From Phascolarctobacterium sp. (lineage in GTDB: Bacteria; Bacillota; Negativicutes; Acidaminococcales; Acidaminococcaceae): a stretch of 64,000 nucleotides of DNA. The DNA lies in assembly GCA_003150755.1 (NCBI GenBank), contig QAMT01000002.1:124001-188000 (forward strand), given 5' to 3'. Each line of letters starts with the position of its first letter. Position 1 is the first letter of the stretch. Below, one piece after another: positions 34,774-42,210 of the stretch. The notes below the pieces were generated by a model that made no database searches, had not been told where the DNA came from, and was given only the letters and a program-made list of their open reading frames with translations. The position numbers and the translations under genes were made by a program.

Positions 34774-35973
34774 ATGAAACTGTCAACCAAAATTATGGCA
34801 GCCCTGGTGCTTGGCGTTGTTGCCGGTTTGCTGCTTGGTGAAGATGGTGCCGAATTTGCCAAAACATGGATTGGCCCATTCGGCGCTATCTTTATGAACA
34901 TGATTAAAATGACGATTGTGCCGATGGTTTTTGCGTCGCTCGTCATTGGCATGTGCAGCCTCGGCGATATTAAAAAAATCCGCCGCATCGGCACCAAAAC
35001 TGTCATCTACTACTTAATTACAACGGCCTTTGCCATTGTACTCGGACTTATTTTAGGCTCTGTCATCCAGCCCGGCGTCGGCATGAACCTGCCTGCCGAC
35101 GGAGTTACCGCAGCCGCTAAAGAAGCGCCGCCCTTAATGCAGGTTATCGTAAACATCTTCCCCACCAACCCGATTGAATCCATGCTGAAAGCAGATATGC
35201 TGCAAATCATCGTTTTTGCGCTTTTCCTCGGCGTCGGCATTTCCATGGTGGGCGAGCCTGCCGACCAGTTTAAAAACACCATCAACGGCCTGGCCGAAGT
35301 TTCCTATAAAATTGTAGGCATTATTATGGAATTTGCCCCCATCGGCGTTTTTGGCCTGATTACCCCGGTTGTTGCCGCCAACGGCCCTGCCGTGCTGCTG
35401 CCGCTTTTAAAAGTAATCATCGCCGTTTACCTTGGCTGCCTGCTGCACGCCATTTTTGTCTACGGCGGCATGCTGCGCTTTATCGGCAAATTCAGCCCTT
35501 TCAAATTCTTTAAAGGCCTTGCACCGGCGCAGCTTCTGGCTTTTACCAGCTGCTCCTCCAACGGCACTTTGCCGGTAAACCTGGCCTGCGTACAAAAAAT
35601 GGGCGTTTCCAAAGAAGTTTCCAGCTTTGTACTGCCGCTGGGCGCTACCATCAACATGGACGGCACCGCAGTTTACCAGGGCGTTTGCGCACTGTTTGTT
35701 GCCCAGCTGTACGGCGTTGACCTCAACTCCGCGCAAATGCTTACCATCGTCCTCACCGGCACGCTCGCCTCCATCGGCACCGCAGGCGTACCGGGCGCAG
35801 GTTTTATCATGCTCACCATGATTTTAACCGCAGTCGGCCTGCCGCTTGAAGGCTCCGCCCTGATTGCCGGCATCGACCGTATTCTCGATATGCCGCGCAC
35901 CTGCGTAAACATCACCGGCGACGCTGTTGTTGCCTACATTGTAGATAAAGGCGAAAAAGACAGATTGAAATAA
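34774..35973 (+). CDS. Dicarboxylate/amino acid:cation symporter (DAACS family)
   Basis: A 399-residue secondary transporter of the GltP/DctA fold. Signatures include WIGPFGAIFMNMIKMTIVPM (TM2-3 region), TSCSSNGTLPVN (re-entrant serine-rich loop HP1), LPLGATINMDGTAVYQGVC (TM7 cation site NMDGT) and GVPGAGFIMLTMILTAVGLP (HP2). It imports dicarboxylates such as succinate/malate or glutamate/aspartate with Na+ or H+. The HP1/HP2 residues do not settle the substrate. The malic enzyme/fumarase operon nearby and shared promoter palindromes hint at C4-dicarboxylates. AAGGAGG precedes the ATG. Confidence 0.93.
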   Translation: MKLSTKIMAALVLGVVAGLLLGEDGAEFAKTWIGPFGAIFMNMIKMTIVPMVFASLVIGMCSLGDIKKIRRIGTKTVIYYLITTAFAIVLGLILGSVIQPGVGMNLPADGVTAAAKEAPPLMQVIVNIFPTNPIESMLKADMLQIIVFALFLGVGISMVGEPADQFKNTINGLAEVSYKIVGIIMEFAPIGVFGLITPVVAANGPAVLLPLLKVIIAVYLGCLLHAIFVYGGMLRFIGKFSPFKFFKGLAPAQLLAFTSCSSNGTLPVNLACVQKMGVSKEVSSFVLPLGATINMDGTAVYQGVCALFVAQLYGVDLNSAQMLTIVLTGTLASIGTAGVPGAGFIMLTMILTAVGLPLEGSALIAGIDRILDMPRTCVNITGDAVVAYIVDKGEKDRLK

Positions 35974-35990
35974 CCTGTTATACTGATTAA

Positions 35991-36018
35991 GGCATGGGTT
36001 TCCATGTCTTTTTCTTTT
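35991..36018 (+). terminator. Terminator after the symporter gene
   Basis: GGCATGG-GTTT-CCATGTC followed by TTTTTCTTTT. Confidence 0.85.
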
Positions 36019-36114
36019 GCCTGATTTATCCGCGCCAGCGTTTTTAATTTTTGCTTCATTTATTTATGTTACAATATAAATAACAAAACGGCGCAGCCGG
36101 AAAGGAGCAGCAGC

Positions 36115-36645
36115 ATGGATTACCTGATGCAGCTTGACGCACAGCTTTTAATTTTAATACACAATGCGTTCCACCACGGGCCGCTGCACACCTTCTGGCG
36201 CGGCATAAGCCAGCTTGGCGATTTGGGCTGGTTCTGGATTTTTACCGCCGTACTATTGGCGCTGAACCACAAAACACGCAGCGTTGGCCTTGCGGCGATA
36301 GCGGCACTAGCGCTGAGTACGTTTATATCAAACGTCATCTTAAAAAACGCCGTTATGCGCCCGCGCCCGTTTGAAGCCCTGCCCGGGCTTTTGCCGCTGG
36401 TTACGCACGCATCAGGCTCGTCCTTTCCCAGCGGGCACACCACGGCTGCCTTTGCCTGCGCCTTTGTGTACTGGCGCCTGCTGCCTAAATTCATCGGTCT
36501 TCCGGCGATGCTGCTGGCCGTGCTGATAGCCTTTTCGCGCCTGTACCTGGGCGTGCATTACCCGCTGGACGTTTTAGGCGGCATCATAACAGCCTATCTC
36601 AGCAGCACGATTGTATTGAAAATGCTGCCGCGGTTTAAAAGCTAA
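36115..36645 (+). CDS. PAP2 superfamily membrane phosphatase
   Basis: A 176-residue membrane protein with several hydrophobic helices and the three PAP2 motifs: KNAVMRPRP (KX6RP), SSFPSGHTTAAFA (PSGH) and SRLYLGVHYPLDVLGG (SRX5HX3D). The catalytic histidines in motifs 2 and 3 are present. BcrC/PgpB relatives dephosphorylate undecaprenyl pyrophosphate or phosphatidylglycerol phosphate at the outer face of the inner membrane. Size and motif spacing fit an undecaprenyl-diphosphatase-like role, but the substrate is inference. GGAGCAGCAGC precedes the ATG. Confidence 0.9.
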   Translation: MDYLMQLDAQLLILIHNAFHHGPLHTFWRGISQLGDLGWFWIFTAVLLALNHKTRSVGLAAIAALALSTFISNVILKNAVMRPRPFEALPGLLPLVTHASGSSFPSGHTTAAFACAFVYWRLLPKFIGLPAMLLAVLIAFSRLYLGVHYPLDVLGGIITAYLSSTIVLKMLPRFKS

Positions 36646-36687
36646 CGTAGATTTAAGCTTATGTACCAAAAACAGCTAAAAAATTAA

Positions 36688-36712
36688 GGCATGGAGTTTC
36701 CATGCCTTTTGT
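36688..36712 (+). terminator. Terminator after the PAP2 phosphatase gene
   Basis: GGCATGG-AGTTT-CCATGCC then TTTTG; nearly the same hairpin as the one after the symporter gene. It ends 8 bp outside the ISL3 left end. Confidence 0.8.
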
Positions 36713-36833
36713 TAATTTCGGTTCTATAACTTTTCTTGGGGTTATCCCTAAATAAAGTAGTAATTTTAAATTTAAATTTTTAAGATAACCATAGTATAAG
36801 ATTATAAATTATATACTATGGTTATTTATTTTT

Positions 36834-37487
36834 TTATTCTATTCCTTCTCCGTATGCTATTTTAACCCAACCATTATTTCCATTTTCAGACGAACGATAG
36901 CCACCGGAGCCACCACTACCACCATTTCCATAAGAAGTGCCAACACTGCCTTCTTTACCTCGTTTTCCACCCATTGCTGTTATATCTATACCTTCTTCTT
37001 TAATTTTAAAAGCTGAATTTTCTCCGTCAGTAATAGTAGTATTTCCGTTATTATAGCCACGACCACCGCATCCAACAATAATGCTGGCAGTTAAAAGATA
37101 GTTTTTAATTGTAACTGTTTGAATTATTAAAGCGCCTGAACCACCATTAGCTCCATACTTCATTGATTCAGAACCTGCATCATAGTATCTTATATCTCCA
37201 CCACCACCAGCTCCAGCTATTTCTACTTTAATTTTACTTACTCCATTCGGTACACTCCAGGTATATGTTCCCGGTGTAGTCCAGGATTTTTCTGTATATG
37301 GAGGGATTGCTGCCTTTGTGTCAGCACTTGCTTTGTAATTCTTAGTTATTTTAAATGTATAGGGGTTACTTACTCCTGCATGGAGCTGTAAATTAAGTTC
37401 AAATTGTTCTTGATCTTGAGCAGTGCCCCCCCGGAACGCTTTTGTACTTTTATTTGAGATGTTCCTAAATATTAAATTCTTATTCAT
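36834..37487 (-). CDS. Glycine-rich phage-tail-like protein carried inside the ISL3 element
   Basis: A 217-residue protein. Residues about 65-217 form a glycine-rich domain (KSWTTPGTYTWSVPNGVSKI, EIAGAGGGGD, GNGGSGGSGGY), a module common at the tips of phage tail fibres and in some bacterial surface proteins. The first 60 residues (NPYTFKITKNYKASADTK) also recall phage tail proteins. It has no signal peptide. It starts 7 bases after the transposase stop, inside the element's inverted repeats, and may be translated from the transposase message. A run of seven Gs (37426-37432 on the coding strand) lies near codon 20. The function as cargo is unknown; it may be a captured tail-fibre fragment. 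Confidence 0.65.
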   Translation of the reverse strand: MNKNLIFRNISNKSTKAFRGGTAQDQEQFELNLQLHAGVSNPYTFKITKNYKASADTKAAIPPYTEKSWTTPGTYTWSVPNGVSKIKVEIAGAGGGGDIRYYDAGSESMKYGANGGSGALIIQTVTIKNYLLTASIIVGCGGRGYNNGNTTITDGENSAFKIKEEGIDITAMGGKRGKEGSVGTSYGNGGSGGSGGYRSSENGNNGWVKIAYGEGIE

Positions 37488-37493
37488 TTTATT

Positions 37494-38678
37494 TTAAGAG
37501 CATAAATAAAGAATCCTGTTCCTGAAGCGTTCAAAATTCCTTACACCAAAGCTAATACGTTTTAAAACTTTTATTTTGTTGTTCGTTCCTTCGGTATAAC
37601 CATTGGTAACATTGGTTTCTACAATGCTGCTAATCTCGCTGCTCCACTTAGTAAAAGTAGTGATGCAATGTTTGAATTCAGGAAGATTGAATTGTTCTGC
37701 CAGAAAGAGCCAGTCCTGTAATTTCTTTTTGGCTCCATGGATAGTGCTTTCTTTAAATATGCTGTAGAACCTTTCTTTTAATAAATGTGCTTTATCCAGT
37801 TCATGTGACGCTGCCAGCATTCGGTTCAGTACAAGCTTGTCTTCGATTGCCAATTTATACTCCGGCGCAGACAATATGGCTTTGCTGCGTTTAAACCATT
37901 TGCGCCGCGCTTTGTGGAATTGTTTCTGGACGCGCTTCCTTACGCTTTCCATGCTCCATACTACAAGACGGATAACATGGAATTTATCTGCCGTTATGGT
38001 AGCGTTAGGGAATAGGGTATGGACTGCTGACCTGAAAGTGGTACTTAAATCCATAACTACATTTTTGACCAGGTTCCGTTCTTCTATAGGATACTGACAG
38101 AAGTGCCGGCACAGGCTTTCAACATTCCTTTTGGGAAGTATATCAAGGACTTTATGCCTGACAGGGTCAGTCACATTACACTGGAATTTTTCATTATTAG
38201 CATTACCCCTGAATTCATCAATACTGAAGCATTCAGGCAATACAGGAAGTCCATAGGCAATCTTGTCGAACCATCTTATTGTGCTTGTAGTAGAAATACC
38301 AAACCTGTTAGAAATAGCTTTAAACGATTGTAAAGTTTGAAATTCTTTATATACTTGGGCATAGAACCTAGTGGTAAAATGCTGGTATCTTTGTACAAGG
38401 GGATTGGTTTCAGTAAAAGAATGACCGCAATGCCTGCATAGATAACGGCGCTTACGCAGATGAATGTATAAATCCTTACCAAAGATTTGGGCATCTTTAA
38501 CTATTTGAATGCGGTAATCTTTGATAAAAGAAGTTGGATGGCCGCAATGCGGGCAGACATGCTCTGTTTTGGGCATTTCAAGATAAGCAGAGAAAGAACC
38601 GTTTAAATTTTCTTTAAAATTTTTTAGGATAAACTCTTTAAAAAAGGGTATATTTCGGCTATAATTGCAAGTAAGCAT
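37494..38678 (-). CDS. ISL3-family transposase
   Basis: A 394-residue DDE transposase. The N-terminal zinc finger is CPHCGHPT with RRYLCRHCGHSFTE, followed by a helix-turn-helix (AISNRFGISTTSTIRWFDKI). The DDE core has FSIDEFRG, VVMDLSTTFRSAV with ITADKFHVIRLV, and ends VTNGYTEGTNNKIKVLKRIS, the ISL3 E-motif, with FGVRNFERFRNRIL. All catalytic blocks are intact, so it is likely functional. The ATG at 38678 is followed by a short leader, with no strong Shine-Dalgarno seen. Confidence 0.95.
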   Translation of the reverse strand: MLTCNYSRNIPFFKEFILKNFKENLNGSFSAYLEMPKTEHVCPHCGHPTSFIKDYRIQIVKDAQIFGKDLYIHLRKRRYLCRHCGHSFTETNPLVQRYQHFTTRFYAQVYKEFQTLQSFKAISNRFGISTTSTIRWFDKIAYGLPVLPECFSIDEFRGNANNEKFQCNVTDPVRHKVLDILPKRNVESLCRHFCQYPIEERNLVKNVVMDLSTTFRSAVHTLFPNATITADKFHVIRLVVWSMESVRKRVQKQFHKARRKWFKRSKAILSAPEYKLAIEDKLVLNRMLAASHELDKAHLLKERFYSIFKESTIHGAKKKLQDWLFLAEQFNLPEFKHCITTFTKWSSEISSIVETNVTNGYTEGTNNKIKVLKRISFGVRNFERFRNRILYLCS

Positions 38679-38842
38679 AAAAGTGCAGAGATTCCTTTCC
38701 TTGATCTGGGATTAGTGTAATTTAATTGTCTCGTCAACTATTATTTTACAGGATTTCTGACTTTTATGCTTTAATTTTTTTATAAAAGAAAAAATCCTGG
38801 AATCTAGATTTTACCTAGACCCCAAGATTTGTTAAAGAACCG

Positions 38843-40237
38843 TTATTTCTTCTTGGGCGGATTATAATCTTTGCCCATCGTCTTTTTTATTATTTGTTCT
38901 ATATCTTTTGTCGCTATGTTTTTCGCCGCATTATAATCTGCATTGACAGTAATTAAATTGGTAACGCCTCCGCAGCTATCACATTTGCCAGCGTGGTTTT
39001 GCTCTTTGTTGCAGTCTTCGCACAAATACATGTTGCCGTAGCCACATTCGCGGCAAACAAAAACCGATTGTTCCGGGCGGTTCTCGCTATCTATATAACC
39101 GCAGCGCGAACACCGCTGGCTGGTCTTATATGGATTTATCTTTTTAAAAACAATGCCGTATTCCGATGCTTTTTCTGCAATTTTTGTCTGTAAATCATAA
39201 TACGGCCAATCTTTCAAAAATGTATTATCCTTCGTTATGCTTGTCAAATCTTCCATTTGTATAACGCCGCAGTGATTTTTTACCGCAACTTCAACCAGCC
39301 TGCGAGCATAACGGTGATTTGTTAAATTTCGGAAATTCTTTTCCTTTTCACGCAATGCTTCAACCGGTTGCAGACGGCGTTTAACGCCATGCCCGATTCT
39401 TCCATCACCACAATATTTGCCCTGATTTTGAATTGCAATTCTCCTTGCACGGACCGATTTACGGAAATGCTCTATCTCTCCGCCTTCAATATAACCGCGT
39501 TTATAAGAATCACTAAAAGCATAATAAACTGCTTTGGCTATGCCTAAATCTATGCCCATAATCCTGTCAGGGTTTAATTCAGTATCTTTTTCGGTAAAAT
39601 CATACGGTATCAGGCAAAACCATTTCTGCCTGTTTTTATTGCTGCCAATTATCTGTATGCCTTTCGGCGACAGCTCTTTATTTATCAGCCTGTCGAGTAT
39701 AGTTTTAGAAGAATTGTCCTTTACTTTTAAAACCATACTGTAAGTTGTCTGCCTTTCAGATTTTTTGGAAAGCAAATTAACATTTATAACATAAATTATT
39801 TTATTATCTTCACTGATTTTTCTCAGCTTGTAACTTTTATTATGAATCGGAATCGGTACATCTAATTTAAAAGATGTTAAAGAACGCCGCAGCGATAAAA
39901 CATCTTTCTTTTCATTATTCCATTTACGTGTTGCCACCTGGTCTGCCTGATTGACAATGGCAGCAGCTACATCCGGGAACATGGCTGTAAGCTGCGAATA
40001 CAAATCTGTCATTTCTTTGAAATCTTTAGCATTTGGAAAAATGCCATTGTTATTTTTATATTCAATTTTAAATTGTTCCCATAAGTAACATTTCGTAATA
40101 GCATAATTTTCCGTCTTGGAACAAGCATAACGCACATCACGCAACACTTGCCCCAATTCGTTCCACGTTACAGGTGTTGCGGTATCCGGTTCATTATACG
40201 GTTTTAAAATTTCCAGGCGGATTGCTTTAATACTCAT
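38843..40237 (-). CDS. cas12f: Cas12f1 (type V-F) CRISPR effector nuclease
   Basis: A 464-residue RNA-guided DNA nuclease. The N-terminal half (1-220) is the REC/WED part. RuvC-I has IMGIDLGIAKAVYYAF (Asp230), RuvC-II has GVIQMEDLTSI (Glu329) and RuvC-III has NADYNAAKNIA (Asp434); all catalytic acids are present. The stretches EGGEIEHFRKSVRARRIAI and FRNLTNHRYARRLVE, and SQRCSRCGYIDSENRPEQ, parallel AsCas12f1 as I recall it. A zinc ribbon (C376, C379, C395, C398) is followed by an insertion at about 401-431 with a second ribbon (C406, C409, C419, C422). A CRISPR array and tracrRNA lie directly upstream on the same strand, separating it from transposon TnpB. No cas1/cas2/cas4 is nearby. GAGG lies 5 bases before the ATG. 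The stop is 1 bp from the ISL3 end. Confidence 0.93.
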   Translation of the reverse strand: MSIKAIRLEILKPYNEPDTATPVTWNELGQVLRDVRYACSKTENYAITKCYLWEQFKIEYKNNNGIFPNAKDFKEMTDLYSQLTAMFPDVAAAIVNQADQVATRKWNNEKKDVLSLRRSLTSFKLDVPIPIHNKSYKLRKISEDNKIIYVINVNLLSKKSERQTTYSMVLKVKDNSSKTILDRLINKELSPKGIQIIGSNKNRQKWFCLIPYDFTEKDTELNPDRIMGIDLGIAKAVYYAFSDSYKRGYIEGGEIEHFRKSVRARRIAIQNQGKYCGDGRIGHGVKRRLQPVEALREKEKNFRNLTNHRYARRLVEVAVKNHCGVIQMEDLTSITKDNTFLKDWPYYDLQTKIAEKASEYGIVFKKINPYKTSQRCSRCGYIDSENRPEQSVFVCRECGYGNMYLCEDCNKEQNHAGKCDSCGGVTNLITVNADYNAAKNIATKDIEQIIKKTMGKDYNPPKKK

Positions 40238-40280
40238 CTTTACCTCAAAATAAAATATTATTGTACTTAATAAAACACCA

Positions 40281-40834
40281 AGCTGCGCGTAAGTTGTTAC
40301 TCCTATTTATGATAGTACCGGTAAACCTTTGGATTCTTCAATTCACAGCTACACGTAAGTTGTTACGTACCGTCAGTAATTTCCTCATTAGCATCAACTT
40401 CGTCTTCAATTCACAGCTGCACGTAAGTTGTTACGCCGTCTATATGTCAGTTTTTTAAGTGTGACCTTCTTCAATTCACAGCTGCGCGTAAGTTGTTACA
40501 AGCATTGCGGTAGATGACAGGGTAGGGCTTGATTCTTCAATTCACAGCTGCGCGTAAGTTGTTACAATACTGCAAAGGCTTAAAACACCGGCGCAGGTGT
40601 CTTCAATTCACAGCTGCACATAAGTTGTTACCTTAAAGGTTGCTATAACAATACCTTCTTCTCCCGTCTTCAATTCACAGCTGCACATAAGTTGTTACAG
40701 CTGCTGAAAATTCAGCAACTAAATTCTTTCACTCTTCAATTCACAGCTGCACATAAGTTGTTACGGTAAGTACGAGAAGCCCGAATGGCTCATGCCGTTC
40801 CTTTTTCGCTTCATAGCTGCGTATAAATTATTAC
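40281..40834 (-). CRISPR. CRISPR array, 9 repeats (2 terminal ones degenerate), 8 spacers
   Basis: A 32-bp repeat, read on the plus strand as TCTTCAATTCACAGC then TGCACGTAAGTTGTTAC, occurs at 40335, 40403, 40468, 40534, 40600, 40667 and 40733. A partial copy is at 40281-40300 and a degenerate one at 40809-40834. The first seven spacers are 33-36 bp, all different. The last, beside the degenerate repeat, is about 44 bp. The predicted crRNA strand is the reverse, so the repeat ends in GTGAATTGAAGA before each spacer; this fits the anti-repeat in the adjacent tracrRNA and the direction of cas12f. Repeats vary at the bases after GCTGC in blocks (ACATAAG at the leader side, then GCGTAAG, then ACGTAAG). 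Confidence 0.95.
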
Positions 40835-41019
40835 AGCAATCTCCTGGCAGCGATTCCGCCAGCAAAGGCCGTTTTTATATTCGCAGCAATCAGCAAAATA
40901 TCTTTCAAAACGCTTTGAATTGACAAAAGCGGTAAATTTTCAGTTATCAACTACACAGCGTAAATCAAAAATAACCACAACCTACCAGCCAAACTTTTGC
41001 GAAGCTCCATAACTGCCAA
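40835..41019. other. Leader-side intergenic stretch without gene
   Basis: This AT-rich stretch lies between the degenerate leader-side repeat and the tracrRNA. No reading frame with a ribosome binding site was seen. A segment at 40944-40966 vaguely resembles the repeat and may be a decayed copy. Confidence 0.4.
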
Positions 41020-41165
41020 AACCTTAAAAGCCCAAGCATTTTAGTGCTGCAACTGTAAATTGTCTGCTAAAAGCAGATGTGTGACTTATGTTCGCACATA
41101 ATCACTTAGCGAGCGTTATCAGCATAAAAGCTGACACTTCTCGCTTTAAGGACGCAAAGCCGCCC
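41020..41165 (-). ncRNA. Predicted tracrRNA of the Cas12f1 system
   Basis: On the reverse strand GCGAGAAGTGTCAGC (41130-41144), a hairpin loop and GATAACGCTCGCTAAG (41105-41120) reproduce the CGAGAAGUG...UAAC(C/G)CUCG element known from Un1Cas12f1 and AsCas12f1 tracrRNAs. Two more hairpins follow (TTATG...CATAA; TCTGC-TTTTA-GCAGA). Next comes CAATTTACAGTTGC (41049-41062), which pairs over 14 contiguous bases (two G-U) with GCAGCTGTGAATTG of the predicted crRNA repeat. The 3' end is not fixed by a clear terminator, so the lower boundary is approximate. Confidence 0.82.
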
Positions 41166-41171
41166 TGTATA

Positions 41172-41208
41172 TTTTTATTTTACCACAATTACACTAACTA
41201 TGTCATAC
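41172..41208 (-). promoter_or_regulatory. Predicted promoter of the tracrRNA/CRISPR leader
   Basis: The reverse strand has TGACAT and TAAAAT separated by 17 bp (or ATGACA with 18 bp), placing the start near 41165, a few bases before the conserved tracrRNA core. Confidence 0.55.
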
Positions 41209-41351
41209 TTAACTTTTATACTTGTAATAAATATCCCCGGTGAATTTTTTTGTAACCATCAACAAAACTTCAAAGCCCGGCAGGCTTTTTTATCCGCGCG
41301 GCGAAATAGAATTTTAACAACAAAATTTTTAACAGAATTGAGGTGTCAGTA

Positions 41352-42179
41352 ATGAAACAAGGCTATTTTAACACGCGCGACAGCGCCCATTTGTACTACG
41401 AGGTACGCGGCACAGGCAGGCCGCTGGTTTTAATCCACGGCTGGCAATGCTCGCATTTGTTTTGGCAGCGCAATGTAGATGAGCTTGCCAAAGATTTTAC
41501 CGTTGTCACGCTTGACCTGCGCGGTCACGGCAACTCTTCCAAAGGGCTGCACGGACTTACCATCAGGCAGTACGCCTGCGACGTTTATGATTTGATTGAA
41601 TTTTTGAATTTGAAGGATGCAGTAGTTATGGGCTGGTCCATGGGCGGGCCGATTGTGCTTTCGTACTTTGACCAGTTCGGGCAGCAGCAGGTTAAAGGCC
41701 TTGGCCTCATCGACATGACGCCCTTCCCCTTCAGCCCTGAACCCTGGAACACGCAGGGCCTGCACGGCTACAATATGGACGGCTTTAACGTAATTGCCCA
41801 GCGCCTGGCGTATGACCGCGAAGCATATCTGGCAACCTTTGCCGCCAATATTTTTAAAGACGGCAAACGCCCTGAAGGCACCGACTGGGTAATTGAAGAA
41901 TTCAAAAAACTTCCGCCCTGGATTTCCGCCGCCATTTATTCGGATTATCTCAGCAGCGACTTTACCGCCGTACTGCCGACGATTGACGTGCCGGTACTAG
42001 TATGCAACGCCGACGGCCCGGTATTCAGCGCAGGCATTAAACAGGGTCAGTATATCGCCTCGCAGATTCCTTACGGCGAATTTGTGCCGTTTACCGAAAG
42101 CGGGCACATGCTGTTTTACGAGGAAGCCGATAAATTTAACACCACGGTACGCAATTTCGTCAATAAATGCAACGCATAA
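41352..42179 (+). CDS. Alpha/beta hydrolase (esterase/lipase or haloperoxidase-like)
   Basis: A 275-residue alpha/beta-hydrolase. The oxyanion region is LVLIHGWQCSHLFW, the nucleophile elbow VVMGWSMGGPIV (Ser), the acid probably Asp in VLVCNADGPVF, and the catalytic His in FTESGHMLFYEE. The LDLRGHGNSSKGL block is typical of the non-haem peroxidase/esterase branch. The substrate cannot be deduced. A GTG at 41343 is in frame, but GAGGTG lies 6 bases before the ATG at 41352. It lies 31 bp upstream of dtd on the same strand. Confidence 0.9.
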   Translation: MKQGYFNTRDSAHLYYEVRGTGRPLVLIHGWQCSHLFWQRNVDELAKDFTVVTLDLRGHGNSSKGLHGLTIRQYACDVYDLIEFLNLKDAVVMGWSMGGPIVLSYFDQFGQQQVKGLGLIDMTPFPFSPEPWNTQGLHGYNMDGFNVIAQRLAYDREAYLATFAANIFKDGKRPEGTDWVIEEFKKLPPWISAAIYSDYLSSDFTAVLPTIDVPVLVCNADGPVFSAGIKQGQYIASQIPYGEFVPFTESGHMLFYEEADKFNTTVRNFVNKCNA

Positions 42180-42210
42180 GGAGGTTACAGGCCGCACGGC
42201 CGCATAAGCA

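Larger units (their letters stand above)
36720..38841 (-). mobile_element. ISL3-family element (2.12 kb) with a passenger gene
   Basis: The left end reads inward GGTTCTATAACTTTTCTTGG and the right end (reverse strand from 38841) GGTTCTTTAACAAATCTTGG. They match at 19 of the first 23 bases, the pattern expected of ISL3 terminal repeats. The element holds a 394-residue ISL3 transposase and, between it and the left end, a glycine-rich protein gene. Flanks TTAATTTC and GTTATTTC match at only 6 of 8 positions, so a clean 8-bp target duplication is not visible. The right end lies 1 bp after the cas12f stop codon. Typical ISL3 elements are about 1.3-1.6 kb, so this one is enlarged. Confidence 0.8.

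Noticed and set aside
36712..38850. 8-bp target site duplication around the ISL3 element
   Set aside because: The two flanks match at only 6 of 8 positions in the best register, so no exact duplication can be claimed.
38843..40237. Effector gene as a transposon TnpB (IS605/IS607)
   Set aside because: A repeat-spacer array and a Cas12f-type tracrRNA lie directly upstream, and the protein matches AsCas12f1 blocks better than TnpB. No tnpA and no IS605-type end was seen.
40944..40966. Tenth CRISPR repeat or alternative anti-repeat (TTTACGCTGTG on the reverse strand)
   Set aside because: It pairs with the plus-strand repeat only with a 5-nt bulge, does not fit the 66-bp spacing and lacks the neighbouring tracrRNA core. 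The 41049-41062 anti-repeat is better.
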